A stretch of 64,000 nt of DNA from Pardosa pseudoannulata (taxonomy: Eukaryota > Arthropoda > Arachnida > Araneae > Lycosidae). Where the stretch lies: contig CM063509.1 of assembly GCA_032207245.1 (NCBI GenBank), positions 104,436,867 to 104,500,866 of the forward strand, given 5' to 3'. The translations under genes were made by a program, and so were the position numbers. Positions 1 through 31,584 of the stretch are shown here, piece by piece. A model generated the notes under the pieces. That model was not told where the DNA came from. It worked only from the letters and a program-made list of their open reading frames with translations, and did not search any database. Each line of letters begins with the position of its first letter. Within the stretch, counting starts at the first letter, position 1.

Positions 1-2659
1 AATTTTATATCACAAGTTTTCTAAATAGAACTATTTTTGCAGGATCTTAATGCTTTGTTATATGAACACTCAACTGCATTTTTATGTCCGTTTCATACCA
101 AATTTAAAAATAAAACTTTGCCACGGATTAAACAAAAAAAAAAAAAAAAAAGCTGCAAATAAAATGAAATCATAGCAATAATTTATAAAAAAATCACTCA
201 AGGTTAGCATATATATTAAAAAAATATCACTTTCATAAAACAAATCACTCAAGATTATTTGCAAAAAAGTTGATAGAAATGTATTCTGACTACAACAATA
301 AAATAGCCAATTGAAGAATAATATTATAAAAGCTTGTGATTTTAAATAAGCTGAACTTGATTTAGAAACAAGAAAAATTTGTACCATCTGAATAAATAAT
401 CTGCAGTCCAAATTTAGGAGGAAAATTTGCATAATAAACAGGATGAACAGAAAGTAACAGGCGTTATTTTGCTACAAAAGAAGATAAATAACCTAGCTAA
501 GAATAGCAATAAATAAAATTATACAAGTGGTATAACCACTATACATTTTTAAAACACTATTTAACGAATAAGATTTTTTAATTTAATAAATTAACATTAA
601 AAATTGCATATTAAAAAAATTAATGCTGATCAAAAATATTTTTATAACAACTTAAATACTACAAAATTAATTGACTTTTGCTATATCAAGGGAAGTACTA
701 GCTACAAATGAGATTTTAGGGGACACTTTTTAAAAAAAAATTCCTCAATTTCAAAATATTTTAAAATAAATATTACCTTAATCCCAATTTTACACAAATA
801 CATTTCAAATTGTTTAAGGTATACAGAACTATAACTTAATGCTTAATAAAAGGTAAAAATTAAAATACAATTTTGAAATGTAAAATTTCAATCAATTTTT
901 ACTAGAAAATTTCAAAAATGTTACTAAACTCAAATTAGCAGAAAGGATAAACACCTAATAAGTAAACAATATTTTATTTTGAAAAAACTGGAAAAAATAA
1001 TAAGTTCCTTTTTGGAAGAAAATATTTTTCTTGCAAAATATTCCTGATGGGTAGATCACATTACACATTTTAATAAATTTTTTTTAATTGTTCATGTCCC
1101 AGGGAGAAAATAAAATTAACACAGAGACATATAAAACTATCTTAAACTGTAACAACTACTCTTGAGGAGTATACTACAAAGACAAATGTAAAAAAGCTCT
1201 CGCAATGGGTGCAAATTGATAAATTTCAGGATTTTCAGGACAAATAACTACATTTTAGGACAATTATTTTTTCAATAATTTTGAGACTTTCAGGATAAGT
1301 AAAACCCCTGGCAATATAACATACATTTGTTTAGAATAAAAGTCAATTCTATACTTAAACATTTAAAACATAAAATATTCCTCATAGCCATTGTCCAATC
1401 AGGATATTCAAACTGTAGTAAATATTAATGCTGGCTTTAAAAAAATGCAGCAATAAAATTTCATACAATATCAAAATGAAGTTTGTTATCTAAATTATCT
1501 GCCTCACATATGAAAATTTTGGCACAAGAGAATAATAAAGTATTTTACCACCACCACATTCAAAAATAACCCTTCTAAATCATAAATAGCATGCTTACAT
1601 ACATAAATATACATAAAGGAACAATGAAATTAAACTTGGAAATACTGAGAAACTGGAAATATAATTGAAGCACAGTTATAAAAATTAATGCTGCTACTTT
1701 ATTGGGCAAAGGTTTAAAAAAAAACTTAAAATAAATGCCTACATCATAGGTAATGAATGTGTTTTAAAAACACATTCCAAAATTTGAAGGTTTTGAAAAA
1801 AAATGCAAACCTATTCAAGGAAAACTGATAGGAAGTGATTTTAGGTGGTATATTAAAAGAATAAAATTATGATTTTAAAGAATTGAAATGCGTATTTATA
1901 GTCTGTCTGGCACACTACAAGAAAGATAGCTAAAATAATTCTATTTTTGCATTTCCTAACTATAATCAATAAACTGGAAGGATACACTCACTGGGATTAA
2001 ATTAAACAATAAAATATTAAGTTAAAAAGATGTTTATCAATTTTTCTGTTCAAGCAAGACAATGGCTAAACAAAATAAAGTTGCATTAGTACATGAAGGG
2101 GAAAATATCAATGAATAAAAAATAATTTTTTTAGAAAATTAAAAGTAAGGCCCATGTTTAACAAATGGTAAATAAAACTTAATACATCTACCATCATTTC
2201 CTTTTGAAATACTGTACAATTAAGGCAATACTTCATTTACATAGAAAATTCATACATCTTTTGATCCTGACAAATAACCAACATTTGCAAAAGCAAAACA
2301 TGCTTCAGTATAAATAAAGAGAGAAAACAATCAAACTATACATACATAGATATCTTATAATGAATTTAAAAGATACTTTTCTACAGTTTAATTTTATACA
2401 GTGAGCTATAGAGTTCTTTTAATCTTTTTAAATATATTTAGTTCCTAAACAGGTAAACATAGAGTTAGATAACTTTGATAAAATAACAGTATTCAATGAA
2501 TAGCCATTTGCTTTGCCATATTAAATACTTTTTTCTCTTTTTTTATATATAGATTAATAGTGCTACTGATGTACAAATGCAAGAAATAAGCCTCCCAAAA
2601 CTGAGATACAACTTTTACAACAAATGCTCCATGGGAAAGATTACAAGAACCATGACTCT
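1..2659. other. Rab4 3' UTR and downstream AT-rich sequence
   Basis: No coding sequence is supported here. The part next to the Rab4 stop codon must be its 3' UTR, read on the minus strand. Minus-strand polyadenylation candidates are an ATTAAA near 2418 and an AATAAA near 1699 (seen as tttaat and tttatt on the plus strand), and I cannot choose between them. The rest is low-complexity AT-rich sequence with short poly(A) runs. Open frames in this stretch look like chance. Confidence 0.5.
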
Positions 2660-21889
<19,230 letters not shown>

Positions 21890-22743
21890 GCTTCACTATA
21901 TAAATATAACTAACAGCACCATAGATTAAATATCAAACTTGTCAAAATTTCATTAACCCAATTCAGCTGGAAGTAAACATCACTTGTCGTCCATTACATC
22001 CACAATGTTACTGCCAAAACTCCGCTATTACGCAACAAATTGTAAATCATTAATTTTTTTTCTTTTAGAACATTTATACAGCTTTTTTATAAAAATTTAT
22101 TTTTGAAAGTTGTGAGTGAAAAGCTATTTTAAATCATTTTCTTTTGTTTCAAAATATTTATATAAAAAACTTATAATCAACTCAAAATAGTTTTGGTCTG
22201 TTCCTTAATATTTCCTTTATTTTGAATAGTGAATTCTACACTTTTACTGAATGTATGTTCATTGTTTGAAATGACTTATAATTTTTTGTTTCTTTCAAAA
22301 CACACGCTATAGTGATATATTTTCAATGTTATTATGTGTATTGAGGAATTACTGAAGTCTTGTTTATGGTAGTTCAAGTTTCTGAAATCCAGTCATAAAT
22401 TTGTTTTAATCAAGGAACTTATATGGAAAGGTTTATCAATAATAACTTGTTCGTATATAGAATATAACTGCTGCCTAAAAATACTTTCATTATCAACCAA
22501 TAACAATATTTCAATTTTCTGAGAGAAATATGAAGACCTTAAACAATTCATAAGATTTCATTGTGTACTGTTTTGAACTGATTGAGTTTCATTCGGTTTT
22601 TAAATTAGCATTACAGCATATTCCAGTGATTGCACTCAAAAAAATATATTCTCCTTGTTCAAAATGTACTGAAAACAACTCGCCTTTTAATCGGGAACTC
22701 AAAAGTTGTGTTAGGAAGTTTATAATGTGGCAACGCGGGAAAA
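21890..22743. promoter_or_regulatory. Head-to-head Rab4/LIN9 5' interval, probable shared promoter
   Basis: The 854 bases between the divergent start codons must hold both 5' ends. No TATA box or initiator can be assigned with confidence in this AT-rich DNA. The last 60 bases before LIN9 are less AT-rich and include the E2F-like site. I see no transposon here, unlike all surrounding non-coding DNA, which is consistent with selection on regulatory sequence. Confidence 0.5.
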
Positions 22744-22752
22744 ATGGCGGAT
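22734..22752 (+). promoter_or_regulatory. E2F-like site merged with ATGGCGG initiator context of LIN9
   Basis: The sequence cgcgggaaaaatggcgga contains GCGGGAAA (reverse complement TTTCCCGC, an E2F consensus) immediately before the ATG. The start lies in AAAATGGCGG, which resembles the YY1/TISU context of genes with very short 5' UTRs. LIN9 is itself a subunit of the E2F-linked DREAM complex, so autoregulation is plausible but not shown. Confidence 0.45.
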
Positions 22753-24309
22753 TCCCTTGAAAATGAATCTGTGGCAGCGCTTCTGAGTATGAAAAGTCAG
22801 GCTAGGCATATACCTACGACTCCATCGCCTGTTCCTGCGCGCAGAGATTGTTCACCTAGGATCCGGAAACGCAATCGACTGATATATAATGATCAAGAAG
22901 ACACATCATATACTTTGTCCAGGTCATCGCCAAGAAAAACAGTCAGAGTTGCCTCACCTACGCCTCCTGTCGTAGTCCAACCTCTGCCGGACAAGAGAGT
23001 AGCCCAAAAAGTTGGTTTAAAATTACGAAATTTGCTCAAATTACCAAAGGCTCATAGATTTCTCTGCTGTGAATGGTTTTACTCTAATATTGACCAACCT
23101 CTATTCTTACGTGATAATGATTTCTGTGTTTTTTTGCAAGAAAGCTTTTCAAACTTAAAAACACGTAAATTAACGAGAGTAGAATGGTGCAAAATCCGAA
23201 GATTAATGGGCAAACCACGTCGTTGTTCACCGCAATTTTTCGCAGAAGAAAGAAAAGCATTAGAAGAAAAAAGAAGCAAAATCAGACAACTTCAACTTCG
23301 TAAAAATGTTGATTTAGAGCATTTTAAAGATTTACCATCAGAGATCCCATTGCCTTTAGTCATTGGAACCAAAGCAACTGCTCGTGTTCGTAGTCCCCAA
23401 GATGGACTTTTTTATGGTTCCATTGATGCTGTTGATACTTCCAACTCTACTTATCGCATAACTTTTGACCGACCAGGATTAGGAACATTTTCTATTCCTG
23501 ATTTTGAAGTTTTGAGCAATGATCCTCCAGAGATGATGCCAATATCTGCTTTTGCTCAGAAGTTTCGTCCTCGTAATATGTATTTCACACCACCACGTTA
23601 TGTTTCAGTTTCTCCATGGCCTGCACTAGACAATGATCCTTTCTTATCAGAAACACCTACTAGAACAGATCTTTCTTTTATTGAAGATGGTACGTTAGGA
23701 GGCTTTCCTAAGAAATTTCTTGCACTTCTTGTTAGGCTTACAAAAATTCTTCAAGTTAAAAGTAAAAATTTGGTTATATTAAAAGAAATGCATACTGAGG
23801 CAGAAAGAAATTTGTCCAGAGGACAACCAATTACATTTGAATTTCAAAAGTCTTATGCATCTCTAGTTTTGGAATTTGAACGCTTAGATAAAGACTTATG
23901 TGACTATTTAAATAAAGTTCAAGCTTATTGCCAAGAAATAGCACCCGAGCAAGGACTGCAACCTGTCTTGCAGCCAAGTACAATAAAAGAACAGTGTCTG
24001 AAAGAAGCACTTGATTATATTGAACAAAGAAATGGGCAAGAAGGCTTTCCTTCAGTTAAAAACCAAAATATTATATCACTCATTGCCCAATTATCATCTC
24101 TCATGTCCCAGTTGAAACATCTTTCAACTAGTGAATATAATTCATTTGAATTTAAATCTTTGTCAGATACATTGGTAGAAATACAATCAAAGCTTCGAAA
24201 ACAAAACATTTCTATATTTAAAAATGAAGTAGAAATTCATATCAATCATATTCGAGATGGTATCAGCCAGATGGGCAGTTTGCATGCTTTTTCTGCCCAA
24301 CACATGTAA
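22744..24309 (+). CDS. LIN9: LIN9, MuvB/DREAM complex subunit (single exon)
   Basis: LIN9 is the scaffold of the nuclear MuvB core, which joins p130/E2F4 (DREAM) or B-Myb to control cell-cycle genes. The 521-residue product is close to the roughly 540 residues of vertebrate LIN9. A basic, Ser/Pro-rich N-terminus (1-100) leads into the DIRP domain (about 105-205), with KAHRFLCCEWFYSNIDQPLF and LTRVEWCKIRRLMGKPRRCS. A Tudor-like segment follows (about 205-262; GTKATARVRSPQDGLFYGSI). The C-terminal half is helical, with coiled-coil character that binds partner subunits in the family. The ATG was chosen because MADSLENES starts the only long frame and sits in an ATGGCGG context. There is no intron in the coding region, unlike the neighbouring Rab4. 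No stop or frameshift is present, so it is probably functional. Confidence 0.95.
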   Translation: MADSLENESVAALLSMKSQARHIPTTPSPVPARRDCSPRIRKRNRLIYNDQEDTSYTLSRSSPRKTVRVASPTPPVVVQPLPDKRVAQKVGLKLRNLLKLPKAHRFLCCEWFYSNIDQPLFLRDNDFCVFLQESFSNLKTRKLTRVEWCKIRRLMGKPRRCSPQFFAEERKALEEKRSKIRQLQLRKNVDLEHFKDLPSEIPLPLVIGTKATARVRSPQDGLFYGSIDAVDTSNSTYRITFDRPGLGTFSIPDFEVLSNDPPEMMPISAFAQKFRPRNMYFTPPRYVSVSPWPALDNDPFLSETPTRTDLSFIEDGTLGGFPKKFLALLVRLTKILQVKSKNLVILKEMHTEAERNLSRGQPITFEFQKSYASLVLEFERLDKDLCDYLNKVQAYCQEIAPEQGLQPVLQPSTIKEQCLKEALDYIEQRNGQEGFPSVKNQNIISLIAQLSSLMSQLKHLSTSEYNSFEFKSLSDTLVEIQSKLRKQNISIFKNEVEIHINHIRDGISQMGSLHAFSAQHM

Positions 24310-26810
24310 AAAGAGAAAAAAAAATTATAACTTGTTTTCCCTGATGGAAAATTTTATTACTTGTATATTTTATTAATATTTCTTAACTGTATAATATATT
24401 GTAATTATGCTTTATATTATGTATTTTAAATGTAAAAATATTTATTCGTGGTTTCACACACTCTCATTTTTGTATTATAAGTTAACTTATATTTTTATGG
24501 AATAAAATTCATGGCATCTCTTATGCATGCAAGGAATGTTTCTACAATGAAAGTCAATCAGTCCAAGCATTTACTTTTAAAGAGCTTTCAGATCAATTGT
24601 TTATAAGAGTATATTCACTTAATATATTAGATAATAATACAAGCATTTTATGTAAATAAGTGTTTTATATAAGTTTAAATTTTAAAAGTTTTCTTTTTAA
24701 AATATTTAAGACATTTTTTTAGTTCTAACAAGTAATTAAAATTTAAGGCATAAAAGTCAAAATATTTTACATCCATGTTCAAAAAAGCATATTTTGATTT
24801 TTCATTTCCTAGCAGCATTGAAAAAATCCTATTCCTTTAGATTTTAATAAATATTTTTCATCTGAGTTTATGGAAAAAATGGAGGAATTTTTAAAAAACT
24901 CTATCCCTTTAAAAAATAGGGTATTTATTATTATCATTTATGAAGTAAAAGTAGTGTTACATGCTTCATGAAATTTGTTTGGAGCACTTTAAATTGTCAT
25001 AAGAAATTACAAATAATAAATCTATTAAATTTTTGTCTGATTATATAGAAAGCATTATTTTTTGCATTGTATATGAATCAGCTTTAAATAACATGCAGTT
25101 TTAAAATAAATATATGTGAAAAAAATTAATGAGTTTGGCCTTTAAAAAGCACGTATATTTTTTAAATGAAGATTTATTTATGTGGCAAAATAAGGATTTT
25201 TCTTTTTTTTAATTATACTTATGTTTAGCTTTTGTTTTGAATCTTAAAATGTTCAACAGCTATACGAAATATTACAACATAAAAGTATATAATAAATAAA
25301 AATATTTTAAAAACCAGATTATCTTTTAGAGTAGTATTTTATTATTATTACTGTGGAAGTATTGTAATTTTATTTTTAATAATAGTCTGTAAACTGTGTT
25401 TTATAGGGCAATTTAAAAATTGCAGTTTCCATTTAATTAGTAAAGTAAAAACTTTAAAATAAAGTTTTTGTTATTTTCAACATCTTGTAATGAAGTATAT
25501 ACATTTTCTATCATTTTTAGTTCATAATTACGCATAAGTGCTTTTGTAAAACGTTTAGTACTCTTATTCTTTATAAATTTTTAATATATGAGGATTAATT
25601 AAAATATATCTTAAGTTCAGGTTTCATCTTTAAAAAAAAATATATTTAATGTAAAACACTTTACATATATATAATATAAATACATACACATATGTTTGTG
25701 TATTACATGTATTTTATTTTTTTATTTCATCTGCTATATTTCTGTTCAATGTTGAATTAAAATCAGAATGATTCAAGACTTTTTTTTTAACTTATCCCAG
25801 AAAATTATAGTGTTTTGAATTATGAAAGATAAGTAATTTTTAAAATGCTATGTGCATTTGAGTCTCACTTTTGTAATTTTCATATCAGTTAGAACATTTA
25901 AAAAAACTATGTTTTAGATAATGTACAAATCATTCTGAATATTCAAAAACTTCACTTGTAGCATGAACTTGGATGCCACTTGTAAATTGTTTAATTATTT
26001 AAAGATATATAGTGATATTTTTCTTTTCATTAGGTTTGATTATTTTATTATGGATAACTTGTGTTATATAGACATATACATACACGCATCTACAAGGCTT
26101 ATTTCCTCACAAACATTTCACTTTTCTTTGAAAATTGATTTATAGATTAGTTTCCAGATTTTATATATTTTATATAATAGAAGCTACTCTACATAGTTTT
26201 GTTTTTTATCTGTAAATTCTGTGATAATTCTTTATCTATTCATCACTATATTATAATTGCTATCAAATGATAATGCATATTTTACTAACAAGTATAGATT
26301 AGCAGTTTTACCTCAGAAGTATATAAACAATATCAATAAATTTAATTTATTAAAAGTAGTAATGATAATTTTAAAAATTAAGTTTCAAAATTCTATCTTG
26401 CATTTTTTTTATTATTATTATTTGAGCTGTTGATTATTAATCATAAAAATTAGCCTTAAGATAGGATATATTTTCCTTCAAAATTTTCTCTAATTTTACA
26501 CTTATTCAAAATATAGATTGTCCTTTTGCAAATAAAAAAACATAAAATAGACTAGACCTTCAGTAGGTAGATTTAGTAATTTGCTTTTTTATAATTGAGT
26601 TTACAGGTGATATTTTGCTGAAAAGTCAATAGTTATTGGAGTCTTGCTTTATGCTCTCTTTGTTCAGGGTTATTTAATGTAAATCATCTGGTTTGTAAAG
26701 CCATGTTTTCATATAAAAACAGCTAAGAATGAAAGTAATACATGAATACAAAGGGAAGATATAAAGTTTCTCTTACAAGTACTTGATATAATTTCCTTTA
26801 GTTCTACAGT
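24310..26810. other. Intergenic AT-rich sequence after LIN9
   Basis: Apart from the LIN9 3' UTR I see no gene, transposon end or structured repeat. Open frames are short and low-complexity. Confidence 0.6.
24501..24506 (+). terminator. Candidate LIN9 polyadenylation signal
   Basis: AATAAA lies 192 bases after the LIN9 stop, the first canonical hexamer downstream. Others follow in this AT-rich DNA, so the choice is tentative. Confidence 0.4.
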
Positions 26811-26980
26811 CTGAATGATGGCTGATTGGTTAGGGTGTTGGCCATCAGTACTGGAGTTCATGAGTTCGAATCCCACTATGGCATGGATGTTCATAGCCGT
26901 TCGAAATCAGCTTTAAACTGTAGGTTCCAGTCTCATTAGCCCCCGTGTTGCAAGAAAAGTAGATTGTAGCACTCCAAACC
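26811..26980 (+). repeat. tRNA-derived SINE, near full length
   Basis: An A-box-like TGGCTGATTGG (26819-26829) and a good B box GTTCGAATCCC (26864-26874) mark an internal RNA polymerase III promoter. It matches the copy at 31585-31745 (reverse strand) over its whole length, including the tail gtagcactccaaacc. Divergence is moderate. Confidence 0.8.
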
Positions 26981-26999
26981 AAATCTACAGCCACAAAAT

Positions 27000-27138
27000 G
27001 GTTAAATAGGTACGGTACCAGAGTTTTTGTAGGTTCAAATCCCACTCCTAGTATGGATGTTCTAAGTTGACATTAAACAATAGGTCCTGGTTTTGTTAAG
27101 CTCATGTAGCGAAACCGTATATCATAGTGCTCTGAACC
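27000..27138 (+). repeat. tRNA-derived SINE, 5'-truncated second copy
   Basis: It lies 20 bases after the previous SINE in the same orientation. It keeps a degraded B box (ggttcaaatccc), then tagtatggatgttc and the tail catagtgctctgaacc. The A-box half is mostly lost. Confidence 0.65.
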
Positions 27139-28863
27139 AAACCTTTAGTTCTTTGTATAATGATAAGATGGCATGTAAATTGCTGCAAAACTTGACCTAA
27201 ATTGTAACTGGTAATTAATTACGCAGCAGCAGAAATCCATTGTTTGTTTCCACATAAAATTGTTGGTATAATGGGGGCACAGACACTTATCTTTTACAAA
27301 TCCCCAATGGAAGATATTGCATGGGTTGTATCAGATGACCTAGTGGCCAGCTGTGTAACATCAAATTAGCTGGTCCTACTGCGAACAACCTTAACTGCAA
27401 AGTACTTTCATGTTGAGAAAACGAGAACCTCTATAGCACAATGGAAGTGATGTCCCATCTTGTGGGTGATTCGGTTGATAATTTCAGTACTTTTTATGAA
27501 CTTAATACTGAACATTGATTACATATCCACATTGTGCAAGTAACAGCGAAAGTAAAAAGCCTCCTACTCTACAAACACAATTATTATTACCACTGAAGAG
27601 CTTCTATAGTAGTTTCACAAAGAACACAATTTCTGTCTATTTTTCAGAATATAAAACTTCCATATTTTTTCTTTGTATTCATGTATCATCTTTTTATGCA
27701 TTTATTTTCAAAAATATGGGATTTTGAAATTGGTTTATTCATTTTGGATATCCCTGCATTTTTATCTATATAGAAAACCTATATTTGCTCAAAAAGTTTT
27801 ATTGAAGATGTGCATATATATATAAAGATCAGACAGTATCATTTTCTTCCTAAACAATATTTTTTCAGCTCTTTATTTCTAGTATTATTTGTTATCTATA
27901 ACTTTCATAACTATTGTATGATAGCTGATTTAGAACTACAGAAATATTTAAAGCATTTTCTTGATATACAAGCTAAAGTCTTAATGACCTTAAATTCCTC
28001 TCATTTATGCAAATATTGTAAACTATCAGAAACAAGATTTTATGTACATTTGTATAAATTGGTCTTCATGTTGTACAAAATAGGCAATATCAAATGATAT
28101 TAAGCCTTCTCTGAACTGCAAATCTTAGATTTAAGAAATATATATTTATATACAGCTTTTTTATTATTCACTGTATGACATGAAATGCTGCAGTCTTGAA
28201 AGGTTGCCTAATCTATATTAAAGTGTGTCTAGTTGTATTTAAGGTGTCCAGACCAGCCATAACAACCCTGTTGCCTTTTATATCATAATTGTTGCATTTC
28301 CATCAATTTTGCTAAATTTGGAAAATTTTATTTGACAATTCATCACTTTGTTTATATTCACTTGACATCAGTTTATGTATTAATATGTTTTAATCATAAA
28401 TTTTATTACATAGATTATTTAATTAGACAAGAGTATATATTCTGAAAATTATTATAGAATCTTGAAACTGTGTGATACTTTTATGTAAAAATATATATAT
28501 ACATTTATAATTATTAAAGCAATGTTTCACGCTACTTATTTTAGAAAAATGGAATTAGATTACTTATACTAGAAATAAATGTTAGTACAATTTGGTTAAA
28601 AAATCCTGGAAAATTTTCAGATTTGTAAATTTAAAAACTATTCATTATACAATTTTGTTATGTTTATTGTATATATCTGCACATATATATTTGCATATAA
28701 TTAATTATACTTTGGTTGTGCTTTCATTTTGCTGCAAATTAAATTATTAATTCTTGTATCTGTGGTTTTAAAAAATTACAAAATTTCAATCAAGACAGTA
28801 GATAAGATGTTAAGAGACTTGGGAGGCTTTGACTTTCTTGACACCATGCAACAAAGCCTTAAT
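27139..28863. other. Intergenic sequence, no gene seen
   Basis: About 27200-27500 is less AT-rich than the rest and may be an old repeat, but it has no terminal repeats I can pair. The remainder is AT-rich. Confidence 0.5.
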
Positions 28864-28995
28864 GGTTTGGTTTAGGGAGGTGGCTGTAATCAGTTGTTAT
28901 CATTACACGAACTGGTTTAATCCAAGACCTACTGCTTAAAGCTAATCTAGATGGCTGTGAACATCCATGACATAATACTGATTCAAACTCATAAA
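28864..28995 (-). repeat. tRNA-derived SINE, diverged
   Basis: On the minus strand this matches the same SINE. The plus-strand words gacctactgcttaaagct and gaacatccatgacata parallel gacctactgcttaaaacc and gaacatccatgccata of the 31.6 kb copy. The tRNA-like half is poorly preserved. Confidence 0.6.
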
Positions 28996-29458
28996 CTGAT
29001 AACAAAAGGCAGCTCTGTACTTTGAACATAAAGCTGTCAAAATGCAGTGCTAAGAATATACCTAGAGTGAGAAGTTAGAGAGGTCTGTCTAATTTCCTGG
29101 GTCCAGGTACTTATTACTGCACACTGTCATAGTTTTTACAAAAGCTGAAATATATATTTTATCATTGAAAACTATACATTTAATCCAATTATAATTTTTA
29201 AAACAGAAGTATAACTAGCAAAAAGAATAATTTTGAAAGAAAATTAACATGTCCGAATTTTTTTATCTGTATATTATAAAATATATTCACCTTGAAAGTT
29301 TGCAAAAAAGTTTCCGAATGTGCATTAATAATGTGATGCGTTTCTAAAAGTGCTATTAATCTGCTCTTACTGGTTGAATACAATTTGCACCTTCTGTTTA
29401 ATTCAACGTCATTAAACATACTGTTGTCTACGCTCAGTTAGGCACATGACACAACCAC

Positions 29459-30494
29459 CAGGGTTGGCAAAAACCCGAGTGTTTTTTTTTTTCCCAGAAA
29501 AAAACCAACCCAGTGGGTTTTTTCAGGGTTTTTGGGCTTTTTTTTGGGGGGGGGAGATTTCAGGCTTTTTTCGGGTTTTATCAGGGTTTTTACTATACTT
29601 TAATGGGTTTTAGATACTTTTTTGGGGATTTGAAAACTATTCAGGTTTTTTGTTATGTAAGAGAACAGGATATATAATTAACTATATGATTAAAATAAAT
29701 TAAAAATGTTTAACTTTTTAAAATTGAAAAATTTAAAAATCAATTTTTAATTATGCAGAAGAAATTTTTGTCTAAATTAAAAAAAAAAAAAATTTGAAAT
29801 CTTAAAATTAATTTTTTTCATATTATAAAATTTTTCTAACAAAAAACTAGTTTTGAATGGTGATTATTTTATACTAAAAGTTGGCTTTGAAATAGTTGCT
29901 TTTGAAGTTTTTTTCTTTTCAATGAAATGTATTAAATTATTGCTCTATATTTATTTACAGTATTGTGTTATTAAAGCATTTAGAAGATTTCTTTTTAGTT
30001 AATTTGAAAGTTATATATGATAAGTAGCAGAATTAATGATATATATTATCCCCATGTTTATTTGTAGTTGTTATACATATTTTTTTCCCAATTTTTCTTG
30101 TCCATTTTTCAATTAATTTTATCACATGTAATACTTCAATATTCTTTTTTTTTTTTCATCATACATTCTTATTAACTTTGTTTAATTTAGATTTTATTGT
30201 ATTTGTTATACAGATAGCTATTTTTCCCTGAAAAGTTTTTAAGTTTTTGTTTTTTCTAACAGTTTAGACCCCTCAAATTAAACAAAATCTAGGATCATTG
30301 TCAAAGATGAAATATGTAATATATATTATAGATTTAATTCAATAGATTTATTATTAGTTAAATATGTGGAATTTTAAATAAAGATTTTGTGAACCCAATT
30401 TGAAAAAATCCACTTGGGTTTTTTCACGTGGTTTTTTTTTTTTTTTTTAAACTGGCCCAGGTTTTTTCGAGTTGGGCAAATGAAGCCAACCCTG
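29459..30494. mobile_element. Non-autonomous hAT transposon with 8-bp duplication
   Basis: The element starts CAGGGTTGGC and ends GCCAACCCTG. It is flanked by the exact 8-bp repeat ACAACCAC (29451-29458 and 30495-30502). An 8-bp duplication with CAGGG ends is diagnostic of hAT. The 1.04 kb interior is AT-rich and non-coding. Both subterminal regions repeat words like gggttttttc, which may be transposase-binding motifs. Confidence 0.9.
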
Positions 30495-30502
30495 ACAACC
30501 AC

Positions 30503-31110
30503 ACACATGGTCCAGTTTCTTTCTATGAAACGGTCTTTTTCGATTCTCGGAGGGGGACCAGTCCCCCTAAATCCCCCCTTGACTACAGTCAGCATTTCCT
30601 GTCATTGTGGGCGGTAAAAGAGAAGAGGTTATTTGCTGAACTATAAGCTCTGACCTTTGGACGAGTATTGATTGATTATGTTAACATAGCACTGCAAGGA
30701 TGTATTCTCACATGTCTTGTGGGTGTATGTGGGGAAGGGGATAATATTTTACTTCTGTGTCTGATTTTAATTTAATCTAGTACTTATTGTACTAGAAAAT
30801 ACATTTATCACAAATAAAATGTATTAGATATTCAAGATTTAAAAATCCAAATGTAAGACTGCTAATTTGTTAGACATCTAAGAGGGAGATTCTCCAAAGG
30901 AAGTTAAATTTTTCATTTCAATCATTAAAATTAAAGTAGTCACTGCTTTAATTGACTAACACTTAAAATTAATGCTTGAAATTGACTAACAATACTTTTA
31001 ATCTGATATTAGTAACATGCAATTATTTGTTATGTAATTCACTTTTTTAGTTCCAGGTTTTTGATGACGATATAAATTTCACGGTTTTTTACTTAGAGGC
31101 ATAATCATCC
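30503..31110 (+). repeat. Unclassified interspersed repeat 'X', copy a
   Basis: This stretch matches 43800-44281 plus 46068-46244 and 47590-47734 plus 50640-50893. Shared words include agagaagaggttatttgctg, tttaatctagtacttattg and taacatgcaattatttgtta. Continuity across copies shows one repeat about 0.6 kb or longer. I recognise no coding domain. Confidence 0.6.
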
Positions 31111-31584
31111 CTGATAAATATATGTAGCTTACAAATTAAGATTTTGAGTATGAGACAAAACTGTTTATTATTAAAGTAATTTTCTAGAGTCAGTATACAA
31201 AAAGACTATTTACAGGCATGCAAATTATATGAAAATGCACAGCACCATCTGATGTATTAAAAGGCAAACACTTTGTGGTACATATTTGCATATGTTAACA
31301 ATTACTTCTTATATGCTGGGTTAAAGTATCTGAAAGATGTAATTAGTGTCTATTGGTCCCTTTGAAGCAATTTATTTTCCAAACCTTGAATCATATGGGG
31401 GGGGGAAATATAATTAATATAAATTCTAAAATTAACCTACCATTTTATGATGACTGGGTACCAGCCGTATTACAGGGTTCCCACGGTCCTTAAACGTCCT
31501 TAGGAACTCCTTAATTTTAGCTTTCATTTTTAAGGGCCCATAGAACTTAATTTTTGTCAAAGGTCCTTAAAAACTCCTTATTTT

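Noticed and set aside
82..432. 116-codon minus-strand frame
   Set aside because: Phe/Leu-rich translation of poly(A/T) DNA without homology or context.
23079..24209. Antisense frames inside LIN9
   Set aside because: Shadows of the conserved plus-strand coding sequence.
24310..24330. A-rich run after LIN9 as a retrogene poly(A) tail
   Set aside because: It directly follows the stop codon without a 3' UTR and A-runs are common in this DNA; no flanking duplication found.
26864..26874. B box GTTCGAATCCC as a tRNA gene
   Set aside because: No cloverleaf with paired acceptor stems can be drawn, and the sequence repeats elsewhere with a non-tRNA tail, so it is a SINE.
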